The notes under the pieces are model-generated. The model did no database searches and was not told the DNA's origin. It was given only the letters and a program-made list of their open reading frames with translations. The translations under genes and the position numbers were made by a program. Below are positions 8,401 through 15,658 of a DNA stretch of 18,579 nt, one piece after another; position 1 is the stretch's first letter, and every line of letters starts with the position of its first letter. The stretch comes from Clostridia bacterium (GTDB lineage Bacteria; Bacillota_A; Clostridia; Oscillospirales; CAG-272), in the NCBI GenBank assembly GCA_017632155.1, contig JAGBRZ010000025.1:1-18579 (forward strand), given 5' to 3'.

Positions 8401-11400
8401 CTCTTGCTTCTGTGCCAAAGCCGTGGTAATAATACTCGTCTAATAAGAATCGTTTCGCAACGTCGCGGAAGTCCTCATCACCGACGTCAACAAGTGTCTG
8501 CCTTGCTTCGGAACCGAGCTTATCAAAGAACACCGTGTAATCCTCATTCTCCTTGAGTGCGATGATCTGCTCAAGGGTGACTACGTTCTCAACGAACTGT
8601 CCACCTGCTGTGCTATCGGGATTGAAGTAGAGCCAAGTGACCTCTCCCTTTTCTTCATCCACATAGAAACGGTCATCGCTGAAGCGGTACTCATACAAGC
8701 GCAGTATTTCTTTTCCGTCAGCAGGTAAGATCTCCGCTATCTCAATATCGGAATAGTTCTGATTGGCTTTTGCCTTTTCCTTCATCGGGAAGTCTTTATC
8801 TTCCTCCGCGATAACCACCTTGAAGCCTTTATCTTGGAGCTTTTGCAGATACTTATCCAAGGTGTGATAAGGGAACCCGCACATAGGAACTCTTGTAGGC
8901 TTGTCGGGTACGCTCCTGCCCGTAAGTGTCAGCTCAAGGGCGTCGGATGCTTCTACTGCATCTTGGTCAAGAAGCTCATAGAAGTCTCCTACTCGGATAA
9001 GAGCCAAGCGGTCGGGATAGTGAGTTTTCGTAATCGTAAATCTTTCCCAAACATCGGTCTTTGCGGGAATGGAAAGCTTTTCAACGTCGCTCTCCAAAAG
9101 GATTTCTTCTGCTTCTTCATCTTCATTCATAAGAGAAGCGAATATCTCATCGGTTCTCTGTTCGTGCTCGATCTGCGGCAAGATCTTTTCGATCTCACTC
9201 TTGCAACGGTCAAAGCTATCAAGATACTGATTGGCATTGCGGTGACGTCTCATATCAATAAGTCTGTCATTCTCGATGGCGGACTCAAGACCCGTCACAT
9301 ATCCCAAGATATTCGGGATAGAGGTCTTTTTGAGGATCTTTTCGGGTATGCGCTTTGCCTGCTCTTTGCACCATTGATAGGTCTCATTGGCTTGGTAGAT
9401 CTCAAGCGTTTTCTTTGCCGCTTCTCTGATAGCATCCGCATTTGCCACATAATTTTGCGGCACTTCGGGCGGTATCTCGCGGTCGAAAATATCGGGAAGA
9501 TTATCTTCTCCAACAAGTTCAAGAATCTGTCGGCGGTAAGATATGATATGGTTACGAACCAAATTCATATTGACGCCATCTTCCCAAAAGGGATCGCCCG
9601 AACCTTCGGTTTTGATCTGATTCCACCTTGCGTAAGACTCCTCCATCTTTGCCACAAGTGCATCAACCGACGGCTCGTTCTTTTTACCCTTGCGCGTCTG
9701 CTTAGGCGGTGTTCCCGGCTTCGGCTTCTCCTCCTTGAACTCCACCTTTGGAGCAGGTCGGGGTTCTTTCAGAAGTCCGTCATTCAGCGGGTTTTCACGG
9801 ATACGCTTAAGGAAAGTATCAAGCTCCATTTCAAGAGGAATGAGTGTACCGTCAAAGAGTTCTACCTTATCTCCTGCAAGTGACAAAATCTCATATTCGT
9901 CCTTGCCGATGTGTACGGTCACACCAAGGTGCAGATCGTACTCTGTGTCGGGTAATTCTTCGATGATAGGCTCGTTCACCTCTGCGACGGGTTCTTGTAC
10001 TACCTCTTTCTTTTCGGGCGCAAAGGGCGTTTTCTTGCGGTACGGAGAGCCGGGAAACAGATTATATCTGCCCTCGGAATAATCCTTTACGGTATCGAGA
10101 ATTTTCTTATCTCGGTTATAACTTTCCGTGCCCGGGAACTGTTTGTCCAAGGCTTCTTGCATCATATCTATGATTTCAAGCAAGCGGTCTTTATTCTCGA
10201 TCTGTTTTGCAATATCGTTGACAGCAATCCAAAAATCTGTCGTTTTATAGACGTCATAAGGATAACGCACGTCAAGCATTTTGTCCGAATAGAAGTTTTT
10301 GATCTTCCAACCAATATCCTTTCTTTCGTAGCTATCCATTTCGGCTTTGTCCTCATCGGACAGATATACGCCTTTACGGATAAGCTCGTCGATACGCTTT
10401 GCTACCTGCGACCATTTAAGGTGCATACCCGTGTTACCGCTGCGAAGTCCACCGTAGATCACCCAACCTTTAGGACTATGGTCATCCCCGATTCTACCGC
10501 CCGAGGAACCTCCCGTACCGAAACTGTCCGAAAGATGCTTGGCTCTTTTGGTGTTATCTTTCTCTCTCAAGAAGAAAGAGTAATGCTTGAGTTTGGTATC
10601 CGTTCCTTTTTCAAGTAGCGCCGCATCGAACTTGTCTTGTGTGACAAACTGCTTGGGAGGGAGAATATACGGGTCTGCTTCGGGAAAGTCGATAGGCTCT
10701 CTTAGGTGCATATCCAAGTAAGACATATACTGCTCTGCATTTTCCAAATAGCGAAAACGCGGAGGATATTTTTCAAGCAAAGGCATTCTTGCTCTCAATT
10801 CTCTTACTTGCTGTGCTCCCTTTTCGGGATCATCCAAATTCTTCGCAAATAACTCTCTCGCCTCGTAATACATCAAGTTCGGCTTAAGCCAAAACTTTTG
10901 CTCGTCGGGGATCTCTCCAAACACATCGCCAAGCAAGGTGCGAACCTTATCCGAGATAAGATCTCCCCATACCTCTTTTGCCTTTTCTGCTTCTTGCTGT
11001 GAGAGATATTGACCCAAGTTCATCAGTTCTCTGACTCGCTTGTCTACAATATCCCAAGGTATCAGCACGGAACTGTATTCCGATACTCTATCTCCGGTAG
11101 ATATGCGGATACCCGCATCATCCCATTTAGCGGAATAGTTCTTATCGTCAACCGTAATACCGACACTATCGCTCTGATATTCGCGGCGCAGATAAGGAAT
11201 CGTTTCTTCGCTCCCTTTGGCTCTGCGATAATACTCATAAATTCGCATATTGCTATTTCGGGTACAACCGCCAAGCCTTAACAGCTCGTCGATAACCTCC
11301 TGCGAGATACGCATCTGACTTGTGGTATCTGCTTTCTCTTGGGGAGTGCTTTCTGCTACCGTCTGTACCTCGGGCGTATCCATATCAAAGAGAGACATTT

Positions 11401-12967
11401 GATGATCTTCCTTGACCACGGGCTTATCAAGGTAATTCTTATCGGTGATAAGTGCCTCAACAAGTCTTGTGACAAACGCCCAATCCATACGGTTCTCTGC
11501 CGTTCTCGACGTGAAGCTACCCGTATAGAGAAGCAGGCTTTCATCATCGGCTCTGTAACCGAGATGATCTTCTGTTCCCTGCTTGTAGAACTCCGCAAAA
11601 AGTAAAGGCGGGTATGCACTCTTTACATACTCCGCCTTTTCTGCGTCGCTCTTATCTGAAGTTAAAAAAGACACGATTTCTTCCTTGCTGTGTCGCAAGT
11701 AGTCACCGTGTCTTAAGATTTGGATGAGACTTTCGGGGTCGCTGATCTCGGGAAGTGTGCTGTCACTTATGCGTATATTAGGGACGTCAACACTTCTTCC
11801 TCTGCTGAATTCTTGATCGAGTTCATCATCTGTACCCACTGCATCGGATTCTCTGCTTTCAGCTTCTCCGATACCCCAAGGCTCTGTGCCATCCGGGATA
11901 TACTCTCCGAGATCTGCGCTTTTGCCGTCTCGTCGATCTCGTGAAGATAACTGTTCAGCCTGCCCTCGGTCAGTATCGTCGTGTACGTTCCCTTTCGGTG
12001 CTGTTTCAAGAAATTCAATCTCATCTGACCGTACTTCCCGATTGTGTGGTTCGTCTGCTCGGGCAACTCCAAGTTCGGGATCTGTACTCCGTTCTGTGTC
12101 CTGTAAGTCAACGTCATTGATATTACCTCCGTTTCGATTTAGTGTTTCTGCTTTACCGCCATTATTATACTCGGTTTCACTTTTACCGTCAAATGTGCGA
12201 TTTTCTCTTTGGATGCTTTTCTCAACACTCTTGACCGTCCTCTCGATCTCTCGCAGACAAATCTCGGAAATATCGCTTGTAGCGGTTCCGAGAATGTTTA
12301 CGGTCGCAGGGGTGTTAAACTCATGCACCCATTCAAAGCTCTCTGCACCAACAAACGGCTCGGCATTGAAGCCGAGACGGGTAAGCACCGTATAAGCAAC
12401 ACTCGCTTGCACGGTAACAAGAAATCTCACGCGGAGATTATCTTCGTCATACTCTTCAAGAAAGCTTCCCTCCTTTTCGTAGGAAAGCTCATGCAGATAA
12501 TCCGTAATGTTATCCGCACCGAGATTGATTGCGGCGGCGATGACCGCATCACTGATCTTTTCTCTTTGCTTTTCATCGTCGATAAACCGATTCTGCAAAG
12601 CTTCGATAATATCGCCCTCGTATTCGGGTTTGATACCCCAAATATCGAAAGGCTTGTTATCGCGGTCGTGTGTATCGCTGACATCGAAAACATACTTGAG
12701 GTAGTTCTTATCTCCTCGTCCGTCGATCAGAGCGATACCCGTTGCTCCTCGTTTCACCCACCGTCCAAAGTGTTGGTTCCACAACTGCGTTTCCGCACAC
12801 GCGGTCGCATAGGGTCTTTGTGCGTAGATTAGCACTTGGTCTGCAAACGGGTATTTGTACTGATACGCTGCCGAGTGCAAAAAAGCTCTCCACGCCACCG
12901 AGTCCGATGTGATGTCTTTTATCGTCCGCTTATACAGTTCGGTAATCAAGTCTATTTTTCTCGGCAT
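2411..12967 (-). CDS. Giant ICE-type polyvalent protein: ArdC-like, MutS-I-like, N6-methylase and SF2 helicase
   Basis: A single uninterrupted frame encodes 3518 residues. Regions seen: an ArdC-N-like segment at about 1-130 (WRAFLHSAAYQYKYPFADQ, QRPYATA), thought in its family to bind ssDNA. A low-complexity acidic linker spans about 255-400. A module occurs three times, anchored at W496, W638 and W852. A MutS domain I-like region at about 1300-1390 carries GDFYE (1327-1331) and PMCGFPYH (1361-1368). An adenine-methylase-like domain at about 1920-2260 has motif I PSCGVGNF (2043-2050) and NVPF (2105-2108). An SF2/SNF2-type helicase at about 2680-3260 has HVVGAGKT (2713-2720, Lys2719), DEAH (2877-2880), a TGTPISN motif and QRAGRIVRQG (3205-3214). 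The C-terminal 230 residues are charged and coiled-coil-like. Such helicase/methylase giants are a hallmark of clostridial ICEs and are thought to manage or protect transferred DNA; the exact role is unknown. The start follows AAGGAG by 7 nt, and the gene begins 22 nt after the stop of its upstream neighbour. It is the last cistron of the operon. Confidence 0.95.
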   Translation of the reverse strand: MPRKIDLITELYKRTIKDITSDSVAWRAFLHSAAYQYKYPFADQVLIYAQRPYATACAETQLWNQHFGRWVKRGATGIALIDGRGDKNYLKYVFDVSDTHDRDNKPFDIWGIKPEYEGDIIEALQNRFIDDEKQREKISDAVIAAAINLGADNITDYLHELSYEKEGSFLEEYDEDNLRVRFLVTVQASVAYTVLTRLGFNAEPFVGAESFEWVHEFNTPATVNILGTATSDISEICLREIERTVKSVEKSIQRENRTFDGKSETEYNNGGKAETLNRNGGNINDVDLQDTERSTDPELGVARADEPHNREVRSDEIEFLETAPKGNVHDDTDRGQAEQLSSRDRRDGKSADLGEYIPDGTEPWGIGEAESRESDAVGTDDELDQEFSRGRSVDVPNIRISDSTLPEISDPESLIQILRHGDYLRHSKEEIVSFLTSDKSDAEKAEYVKSAYPPLLFAEFYKQGTEDHLGYRADDESLLLYTGSFTSRTAENRMDWAFVTRLVEALITDKNYLDKPVVKEDHQMSLFDMDTPEVQTVAESTPQEKADTTSQMRISQEVIDELLRLGGCTRNSNMRIYEYYRRAKGSEETIPYLRREYQSDSVGITVDDKNYSAKWDDAGIRISTGDRVSEYSSVLIPWDIVDKRVRELMNLGQYLSQQEAEKAKEVWGDLISDKVRTLLGDVFGEIPDEQKFWLKPNLMYYEARELFAKNLDDPEKGAQQVRELRARMPLLEKYPPRFRYLENAEQYMSYLDMHLREPIDFPEADPYILPPKQFVTQDKFDAALLEKGTDTKLKHYSFFLREKDNTKRAKHLSDSFGTGGSSGGRIGDDHSPKGWVIYGGLRSGNTGMHLKWSQVAKRIDELIRKGVYLSDEDKAEMDSYERKDIGWKIKNFYSDKMLDVRYPYDVYKTTDFWIAVNDIAKQIENKDRLLEIIDMMQEALDKQFPGTESYNRDKKILDTVKDYSEGRYNLFPGSPYRKKTPFAPEKKEVVQEPVAEVNEPIIEELPDTEYDLHLGVTVHIGKDEYEILSLAGDKVELFDGTLIPLEMELDTFLKRIRENPLNDGLLKEPRPAPKVEFKEEKPKPGTPPKQTRKGKKNEPSVDALVAKMEESYARWNQIKTEGSGDPFWEDGVNMNLVRNHIISYRRQILELVGEDNLPDIFDREIPPEVPQNYVANADAIREAAKKTLEIYQANETYQWCKEQAKRIPEKILKKTSIPNILGYVTGLESAIENDRLIDMRRHRNANQYLDSFDRCKSEIEKILPQIEHEQRTDEIFASLMNEDEEAEEILLESDVEKLSIPAKTDVWERFTITKTHYPDRLALIRVGDFYELLDQDAVEASDALELTLTGRSVPDKPTRVPMCGFPYHTLDKYLQKLQDKGFKVVIAEEDKDFPMKEKAKANQNYSDIEIAEILPADGKEILRLYEYRFSDDRFYVDEEKGEVTWLYFNPDSTAGGQFVENVVTLEQIIALKENEDYTVFFDKLGSEARQTLVDVGDEDFRDVAKRFLLDEYYYHGFGTEAREELISIAEELGQVEKPRLKGEFTHRFSLRRLPFEGGTQAIFDNVTGQFIGSNGEIFRYAEHSEALKDLNGFQRVNGFAEANIFTTENGKEYHEGDTLFASFEGKDGVHLEIERIDEHDVWYTMPSEPGQEAVSMDRYEFEKYLDKGNISVLFSSYPMLSDDRSPEDIAADRAEEAELTAVSRFLHATKMDDVEVYFDVDGIVATDGDNEWRGKDFYEFLLNDAIALDENLDPVEGISINEETLKNVIALAEKSGAHIVKVPSREPTELEVAKKLIEDYCAEEYNSESVDFSDLTNIGIGYTTITDDEIPIQVVVNLVDFKIEKYLADDIVEVSKYDSLHDLIEYELNNLVFDALISVSDDLIEQYNEKYGNGIPQLVEEAKPRKTLPVYNTHPEIPDSEKHNYRITDNEIGMGGAKEKFRKNIAAINLLHELEFDNRLATPEEQEILAQYSGWGGLADAFDETKDNWHSEFTELYTTLSPEEYEAAKESTLTAFYTPPVVIKAMYSALENMGFKRGNVLEPSCGVGNFMGLIPESMDAKMYGVELDSLSGRIARQLYQKNGITIDGYEKTHFPDSFFDVAIGNVPFNDFKLLDKKYDKYNFLIHDYFFAKTLDKVRPGGVIAFITSSGTLDKENPSVRKYISQRADFLGAIRLPNNTFDGAGANKVVSDIIFLQKRDRIIERDEDWVHLGTDENGIKMNQYFIDHPDMVLGEVVMRSGPYGPEPTCKPYEDEDLGELLTEAISNIHAEISEVELDELTEGTEDKSIPADPTVKNFSFTIVDGKVYYRQNSVMNPVETSVTGENRIKGMIGIRDTVKALIEAQLEDYPESEIKELQAKLNKQYDEFTAKYGLINSRGNAMVFSDDNSYFLLCSLEILDENKELKAKADMFTKRTIKPQVTVDRVDTASEALALSMGERAMVDMEYMSELTGKSEEELFSDLKGVIFRNPEHGEKIGARPYLMADEYLSGNVREKLKEAKWKAEADPEFADNVEALEKVQPEDLSAAEIGVRLGSTCIPQEDIQDFVHELLGTPFYMRRLIEVKFIPQTSQWVITNKTRDRGNVKAATTYGTHRINGYEIIEESLNLKDVRIFDYPIDENGNKKQVLNKKETAIAQGKQEQIKRAFDEWIWKDPARRERLCKLYNERFNSLRPREFDGSHIKFFGMNPEITLRKHQSDAVARIMYGGNSLLAHVVGAGKTFTMVAAAQESKRLGLCNKSMFVVPNHLIEQWASEYLQLYPSANILVATKKDFETKNRKKFCARIATGDYDAVIIGHSQFEKIPMSLERQIETLNNERDQILQSIEEIQASRGDRVTVKQLAKARKQIETKLAKLNDQSRKDDVVTFEELGVDRLFVDEAHFYKNLAAYTKMRNVAGISQTEAQKSSDLYMKCRYLDELTGGKGCVFATGTPISNTMVELYTMQKYLQYDELQLRGLLNFDAWASTFGETVTAIELAPDGSGYRAKTRFAKFFNIPELMAMFKQTADIQTADMLKLPVPEAHYHIVKVEASEEQKELVESFAERAERVHNRMVSSTEDNMLLITNDGRKAALDQRLVDIGLGDYDGSKVNTCVQNVYEIWEKYADKKAAQLVFCDLSTPKDDGSFNVYDDIRNKLIERGIPPEEIAFIHAADTDTKKKELFAKVRRGQVRVLMGSTFKMGAGTNVQQRLIALHDLDVPWRPADLEQRAGRIVRQGNTNPEVDLYRYVTEGTFDAYSYQLLESKQKFISQIMTSKSPVRSAEDVDETALSYAEIKALASGNPKIMEKMQLDADVAKLKLQKADHLSQRYSLEDALIKKFPRNIADQEERIKCLIEDMETAKNSTFSNENGFSPMEVMGTTYTEKAEAGKAILAVCERINSPDERPLGEYRGFKMEIGFDTLSREFFINLKGKLFHKVPLGQDANGIITRLDNAIEAFEKRKQGCELQLEELHKQVENAKAEIAKPFAREAELEEKCKRLAELNAELNMDRRENEIVDGAEEQSEDERDENSRTRSDRNDR

Positions 12968-12989
12968 TATTTTGCTCCTTCTTTAGATT

Positions 12990-13817
12990 TTATCGGGCAT
13001 CACGCGCTGACACCCGTTCTTTCTTTTCGGTTGGGAAATCCCAACCATATACTTGTGCGATAATCCCACCGAGCTTATCCGTCACACGGTCGATGTCGTC
13101 CTGCGTGGCTTTGCCCTCATAGAACTTATCAAGGAAGTCCTCTTTATCGTCAGAGGAAAGTCCGTCCTTGAACTTGCGGTAATACAGATAGTTCGTTCCA
13201 TCGTGGTGTATCTGTGTCGAGCACAGATCTCCGTCTCGGTCAACGTACCATTCAGCCATATCGCACTCGGTATAAAGACAATCTGCGATATTGCCCGATT
13301 CGATGAGCTTGTATCCGTGCGCTCTGCCGTTCCAACGTCCGATATTACCGAAAACGATTATATCGTTTCCGCATTGAATCTTTAAGTTGAAACGCTCGTC
13401 GCTGAGATAATCGTTATTGACCTCATACATTTCTTCGGTCAACTGCTCCTCGGTATATTCGGGGTGTTCCTCTCTGAGTCCTTCCCAATCCTTGAGATCA
13501 AGGTCGATGTTCGACCAAATCATGTGCTTCTCGGGAAAAGGATAAACGTGTGCTCCACGTCTTTCCAAAACCTCGGCAAACTCGCAGATGTGGAAAGAGT
13601 TGTTGCCGACAAGAACGTGGTAATCGTCGATATACTTGCAGGTGAAAGCCTTTACCTCTCCCGAAGGATAGGTCACAATGACTTGATCTCCATCGGGAAT
13701 ACGGAACTTCTCTTGATAGTCGGGATAGATAAAGCGGATCTCTTTGGGCTCATTCATCGTCGCTCTGTCAAGAACGGCGGTGACTCCGTATCTGTTTTGA
13801 AAAACATAGTCGCTCAT
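12990..13817 (-). CDS. ICE accessory protein of unknown function (275 aa)
   Basis: A soluble protein with no signal peptide or membrane segment. The N-terminal ~95 residues resemble a domain common in accessory proteins of clostridial ICEs: a beta-rich stretch (RFIYPDYQEKFRIPDGD, then VIVTYPSGEV), then CKYIDDYHVLVG and HICEFAEVLERRG. I recognise the look but cannot name the family safely. The middle has GNIGRWNGRAHGYKL and DMAEWYVDRDGDL. The tail is VYGWDFP (Y257-P262) then charged residues, like the FGWD/N-x-P tails of two neighbours. Its ATG overlaps the upstream stop as TAATG with GGGAGG 7 nt before it, so translation is coupled. It immediately precedes the giant polyvalent gene and probably works with it (inference). 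Confidence 0.85.
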   Translation of the reverse strand: MSDYVFQNRYGVTAVLDRATMNEPKEIRFIYPDYQEKFRIPDGDQVIVTYPSGEVKAFTCKYIDDYHVLVGNNSFHICEFAEVLERRGAHVYPFPEKHMIWSNIDLDLKDWEGLREEHPEYTEEQLTEEMYEVNNDYLSDERFNLKIQCGNDIIVFGNIGRWNGRAHGYKLIESGNIADCLYTECDMAEWYVDRDGDLCSTQIHHDGTNYLYYRKFKDGLSSDDKEDFLDKFYEGKATQDDIDRVTDKLGGIIAQVYGWDFPTEKKERVSARDAR

Positions 13818-13834
13818 TATCGTTCCTCCCTATC
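13815..13834 (-). promoter_or_regulatory. Ribosome binding site embedded in the coding end (DREER junction 1)
   Basis: GATAGGGAGGAACGATAATG encodes the final DREER and stop of the upstream gene while supplying GGGAGG and the overlapping ATG for the next gene. Stop and start share one base (TAATG). Confidence 0.85.
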
Positions 13835-14236
13835 TTTTGACTTTTTCTGTTTGGGTTCGGGTGTAGTCTGATTCTGCTCTGTTGCCTTGCGCGATTCTAC
13901 CGCTTTCAAATAATCGTCCTTATGCCAAGTGGCGATCACATCGTCGATAATCGCGCTGTACTCACCCTCCTTATAAAACTGATTGACGGGAGCTTTCATA
14001 AGGCCCTTGTCAAGCAGTTCACGGATAGCAACGGGAGAATCGCAATCCTCCTCAAAACAGAGATAACGACCTTCGACAAAACCTACCGCTTGAGCTTCTT
14101 TGGATAGATATTCATCGGCAAGCTCACGAAGTATCATTACACCGCCGTGTCTTGCGGTCTGAACCTCAAAGGCTCCGTAGCAGAGCATCTTGCAATGATC
14201 TACCGTTCCCCAAGGAGAATACATAGGTTCTACCAT
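13817..14236 (-). CDS. ICE accessory protein with HGG and CFEED motifs (139 aa)
   Basis: A soluble protein beginning MVEPMYSPWGTVDHC, with FEVQTARHGGVMIL (residues about 23-36), AVGFVEGRYLCFEED (about 50-64) and a helical RELLDKGL segment. An SPWG opening, HGG, and LCFEED followed by RELLDK is a conserved pattern I associate with a small ICE protein family annotated only as a domain of unknown function; I cannot assign activity. The last 25 residues are a low-complexity basic tail ending KSKDREER, whose codons form the next ribosome binding site. Two ATGs in a row occur at 14239 and 14236. I prefer 14236 because it has the same 7-nt spacing from GGGAGG as the other junctions and overlaps the upstream stop as TGATG. 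Confidence 0.85.
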   Translation of the reverse strand: MVEPMYSPWGTVDHCKMLCYGAFEVQTARHGGVMILRELADEYLSKEAQAVGFVEGRYLCFEEDCDSPVAIRELLDKGLMKAPVNQFYKEGEYSAIIDDVIATWHKDDYLKAVESRKATEQNQTTPEPKQKKSKDREER

Positions 14237-14256
14237 CATCGTTCCTCCCTACTATC
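14234..14256 (-). promoter_or_regulatory. Ribosome binding site embedded in the coding end (DREER junction 2)
   Basis: The codons for the final DSREER of the upstream protein contain AGGGAGGAACG, followed by TGATG, in which the TGA stop and the preferred ATG overlap by two bases' worth of sequence context (one shared codon start). The layout matches junction 1 except for one inserted Ser codon. Confidence 0.8.
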
Positions 14257-14940
14257 CTTTTTTCTGATTGCTTTGCCGTTCTCATCGTAGTTTTTCGGGT
14301 CGGCACCGGGTACGTTCCAACCGAACATTGAGCCAACCTTCATAGCCTCCGCTTGCGCGGGAGATATGCCAAGCTCACGGTTCATTTCGTTTGCGGCTCT
14401 GCCGTTCCCTTGCTTACGAATGGGGGTGTATCCGCTTTGAGCAATATCAATGCGAATTTCCTCCTGCGTAGTGGGAAGATAGGCGTAAGAATACAGAGGA
14501 AGTCCTTTGTCCTTAGCGAGCTTATTCATCACCATATCCTTGTCATAGCAAAAGACATAGAAATTGTAGTCGCCGGGAGTAGGAATACAACGAAGATAAA
14601 GTGCGTAATCCTGCGTGAGAATACGGAATCCCCACTGCTCGCCAAAGGGATGAGAGACCTTACATTGAGGTTGAGTGCGACAGTATGCTCTCATACTGTC
14701 ACGGTCAGAAAGAACGCCACACGGCTCTCGCATCTTGTTTATAAGGGCATCAAAGATAACCTTGAACTTCTCATCGTTCAGTTCGGGGAAATTATGAGGA
14801 AACCAAGTCGTCCAAAACTCTTTACCGCCTCCACCGAAATCCCCTCGCAAATATCCAATGCAGCCAAGCTCCTTTTCTTCATCCTTATTGAAAAAGAAAA
14901 GGTCTTTTTCTTCTTTCATTTTAATAGCTTCAAGTACCAT
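14236..14940 (-). CDS. ICE accessory protein, paralogue B of a tandem pair (234 aa)
   Basis: A soluble protein of unknown function, paralogous to the product of the next gene upstream. Shared features in order: an N-terminal FFFN/LFT strand, a GxIGxLxGxF motif (CIGYLRGDFG), WGFRILTQDYALYL in the middle, NKLAKDKGLPLYSYAYLP, GRAANEMNRELG, and the C-terminal block AEAMKVGSMFGWNVPGADPK then NYDENG, with F206 starting FGWNVP. Such FGWxxPxAxP tails recur in a family of clostridial ICE proteins that has no known role. The start at 14940 has GGAGG 7 nt upstream. A longer reading to 14997 would run through the upstream gene's end and is not needed. One base separates its ATG from the upstream stop. 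The tail ends KKDSREER, which forms the next ribosome binding site. Confidence 0.85.
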   Translation of the reverse strand: MVLEAIKMKEEKDLFFFNKDEEKELGCIGYLRGDFGGGGKEFWTTWFPHNFPELNDEKFKVIFDALINKMREPCGVLSDRDSMRAYCRTQPQCKVSHPFGEQWGFRILTQDYALYLRCIPTPGDYNFYVFCYDKDMVMNKLAKDKGLPLYSYAYLPTTQEEIRIDIAQSGYTPIRKQGNGRAANEMNRELGISPAQAEAMKVGSMFGWNVPGADPKNYDENGKAIRKKDSREER

Positions 14941-14941
14941 C

Positions 14942-15658
14942 TTATCTCCTCCTCTCTTTGGGTTCTTCCACGGGAACGTAGAAGTGACCGTTTTCATCGT
15001 AGTTCTTGGGATTTGCCACGGGCGTATCCCAACCGAAGATCACGCCGTTCTCCATTGCCGCAACCTGCTCAACGGTCAGATTTAACGCTTCATTCTGCTC
15101 ATTGGCATAAGCGCGGTTCTCAACCATATTGCCGCCGTACTGCGGAAAGCTGTCGTACAAATCTTCGCCATAACGGATAAGGATGCGCTCACCCGTATAT
15201 TTCAGTACACCGTAGCAGGCTTCGGGCAGTCCTTTCTCTTTAGCAAGTACGGTCATAAGTGCTTTGCGGTTATAGCAATAGATCGTTACGTGCCGCACGG
15301 GGTTCCAAGGGGTAAGAGCGATATACCAAGCATAGTCCTCGGTCAGCACTCTGAATCCCCAACACTCGCGGTTGAAGGAATACGGAACGTGATCGTGTAC
15401 CTTGTCACGGCAAAAGGCATTGAGATCTGAAAGAGTGCGGAGCATATACCCCGCACTCTCGCTTGCAAGAAAAATACAAAGCGACTCAAGCTCATAACGA
15501 ATCATATAGTCGTTTTCTCCCGTCATTTCCATATCCGAGAGCACAAGTCTATCCTCATCGAAATTACCCTTGAGCCACCCGATAAATCCCTTTTCCGTCT
15601 CGCCCTGCTCGGTGAAAAGATACTTTTCATCCCATAATGCAAGGCGTTCAAGCTTCAT
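14942..15658 (-). CDS. ICE accessory protein, paralogue A of a tandem pair (238 aa)
   Basis: A soluble protein of unknown function. It shares with its downstream neighbour GFIGWLKGNF (near the N-terminus), ECWGFRVLTEDYAWYIAL (middle), MTVLAKEKGLPEACYGVL, NRAYANEQNEALNLT and the tail VAAMENGVIFGWDTPVANPK then NYDENG (F208 starts FGWDTP). The rest has diverged, so the duplication is old. The C-terminus PKERRR is encoded by the GGAGGAGA that serves as ribosome binding site for the neighbour. Its own ATG lies inside the last codons of the upstream gene (11-nt overlap), with AAGGAG 10 nt before it, again implying coupled translation. Confidence 0.85.
   Translation of the reverse strand: MKLERLALWDEKYLFTEQGETEKGFIGWLKGNFDEDRLVLSDMEMTGENDYMIRYELESLCIFLASESAGYMLRTLSDLNAFCRDKVHDHVPYSFNRECWGFRVLTEDYAWYIALTPWNPVRHVTIYCYNRKALMTVLAKEKGLPEACYGVLKYTGERILIRYGEDLYDSFPQYGGNMVENRAYANEQNEALNLTVEQVAAMENGVIFGWDTPVANPKNYDENGHFYVPVEEPKERRR

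Noticed and set aside
8805..9063. A separate mutS mismatch-repair gene
   Set aside because: Only the domain I-like segment is present, in frame within the giant protein; the MutS ATPase and clamp are absent.
8834..9883. 349-codon open frame on + inside the giant gene
   Set aside because: It is antisense to the continuous, motif-bearing 3518-residue frame. Its translation shows no domain, and other long antisense frames (such as 5552-6568) occur along the gene, as expected from codon bias.
14236..14997. Upstream ATG (14997) for the 234-aa paralogue
   Set aside because: It would overlap the coding end of paralogue A in another frame without its own ribosome binding site; ATG 14940 has GGAGG at 7 nt and aligns with the paralogue's N-terminus.
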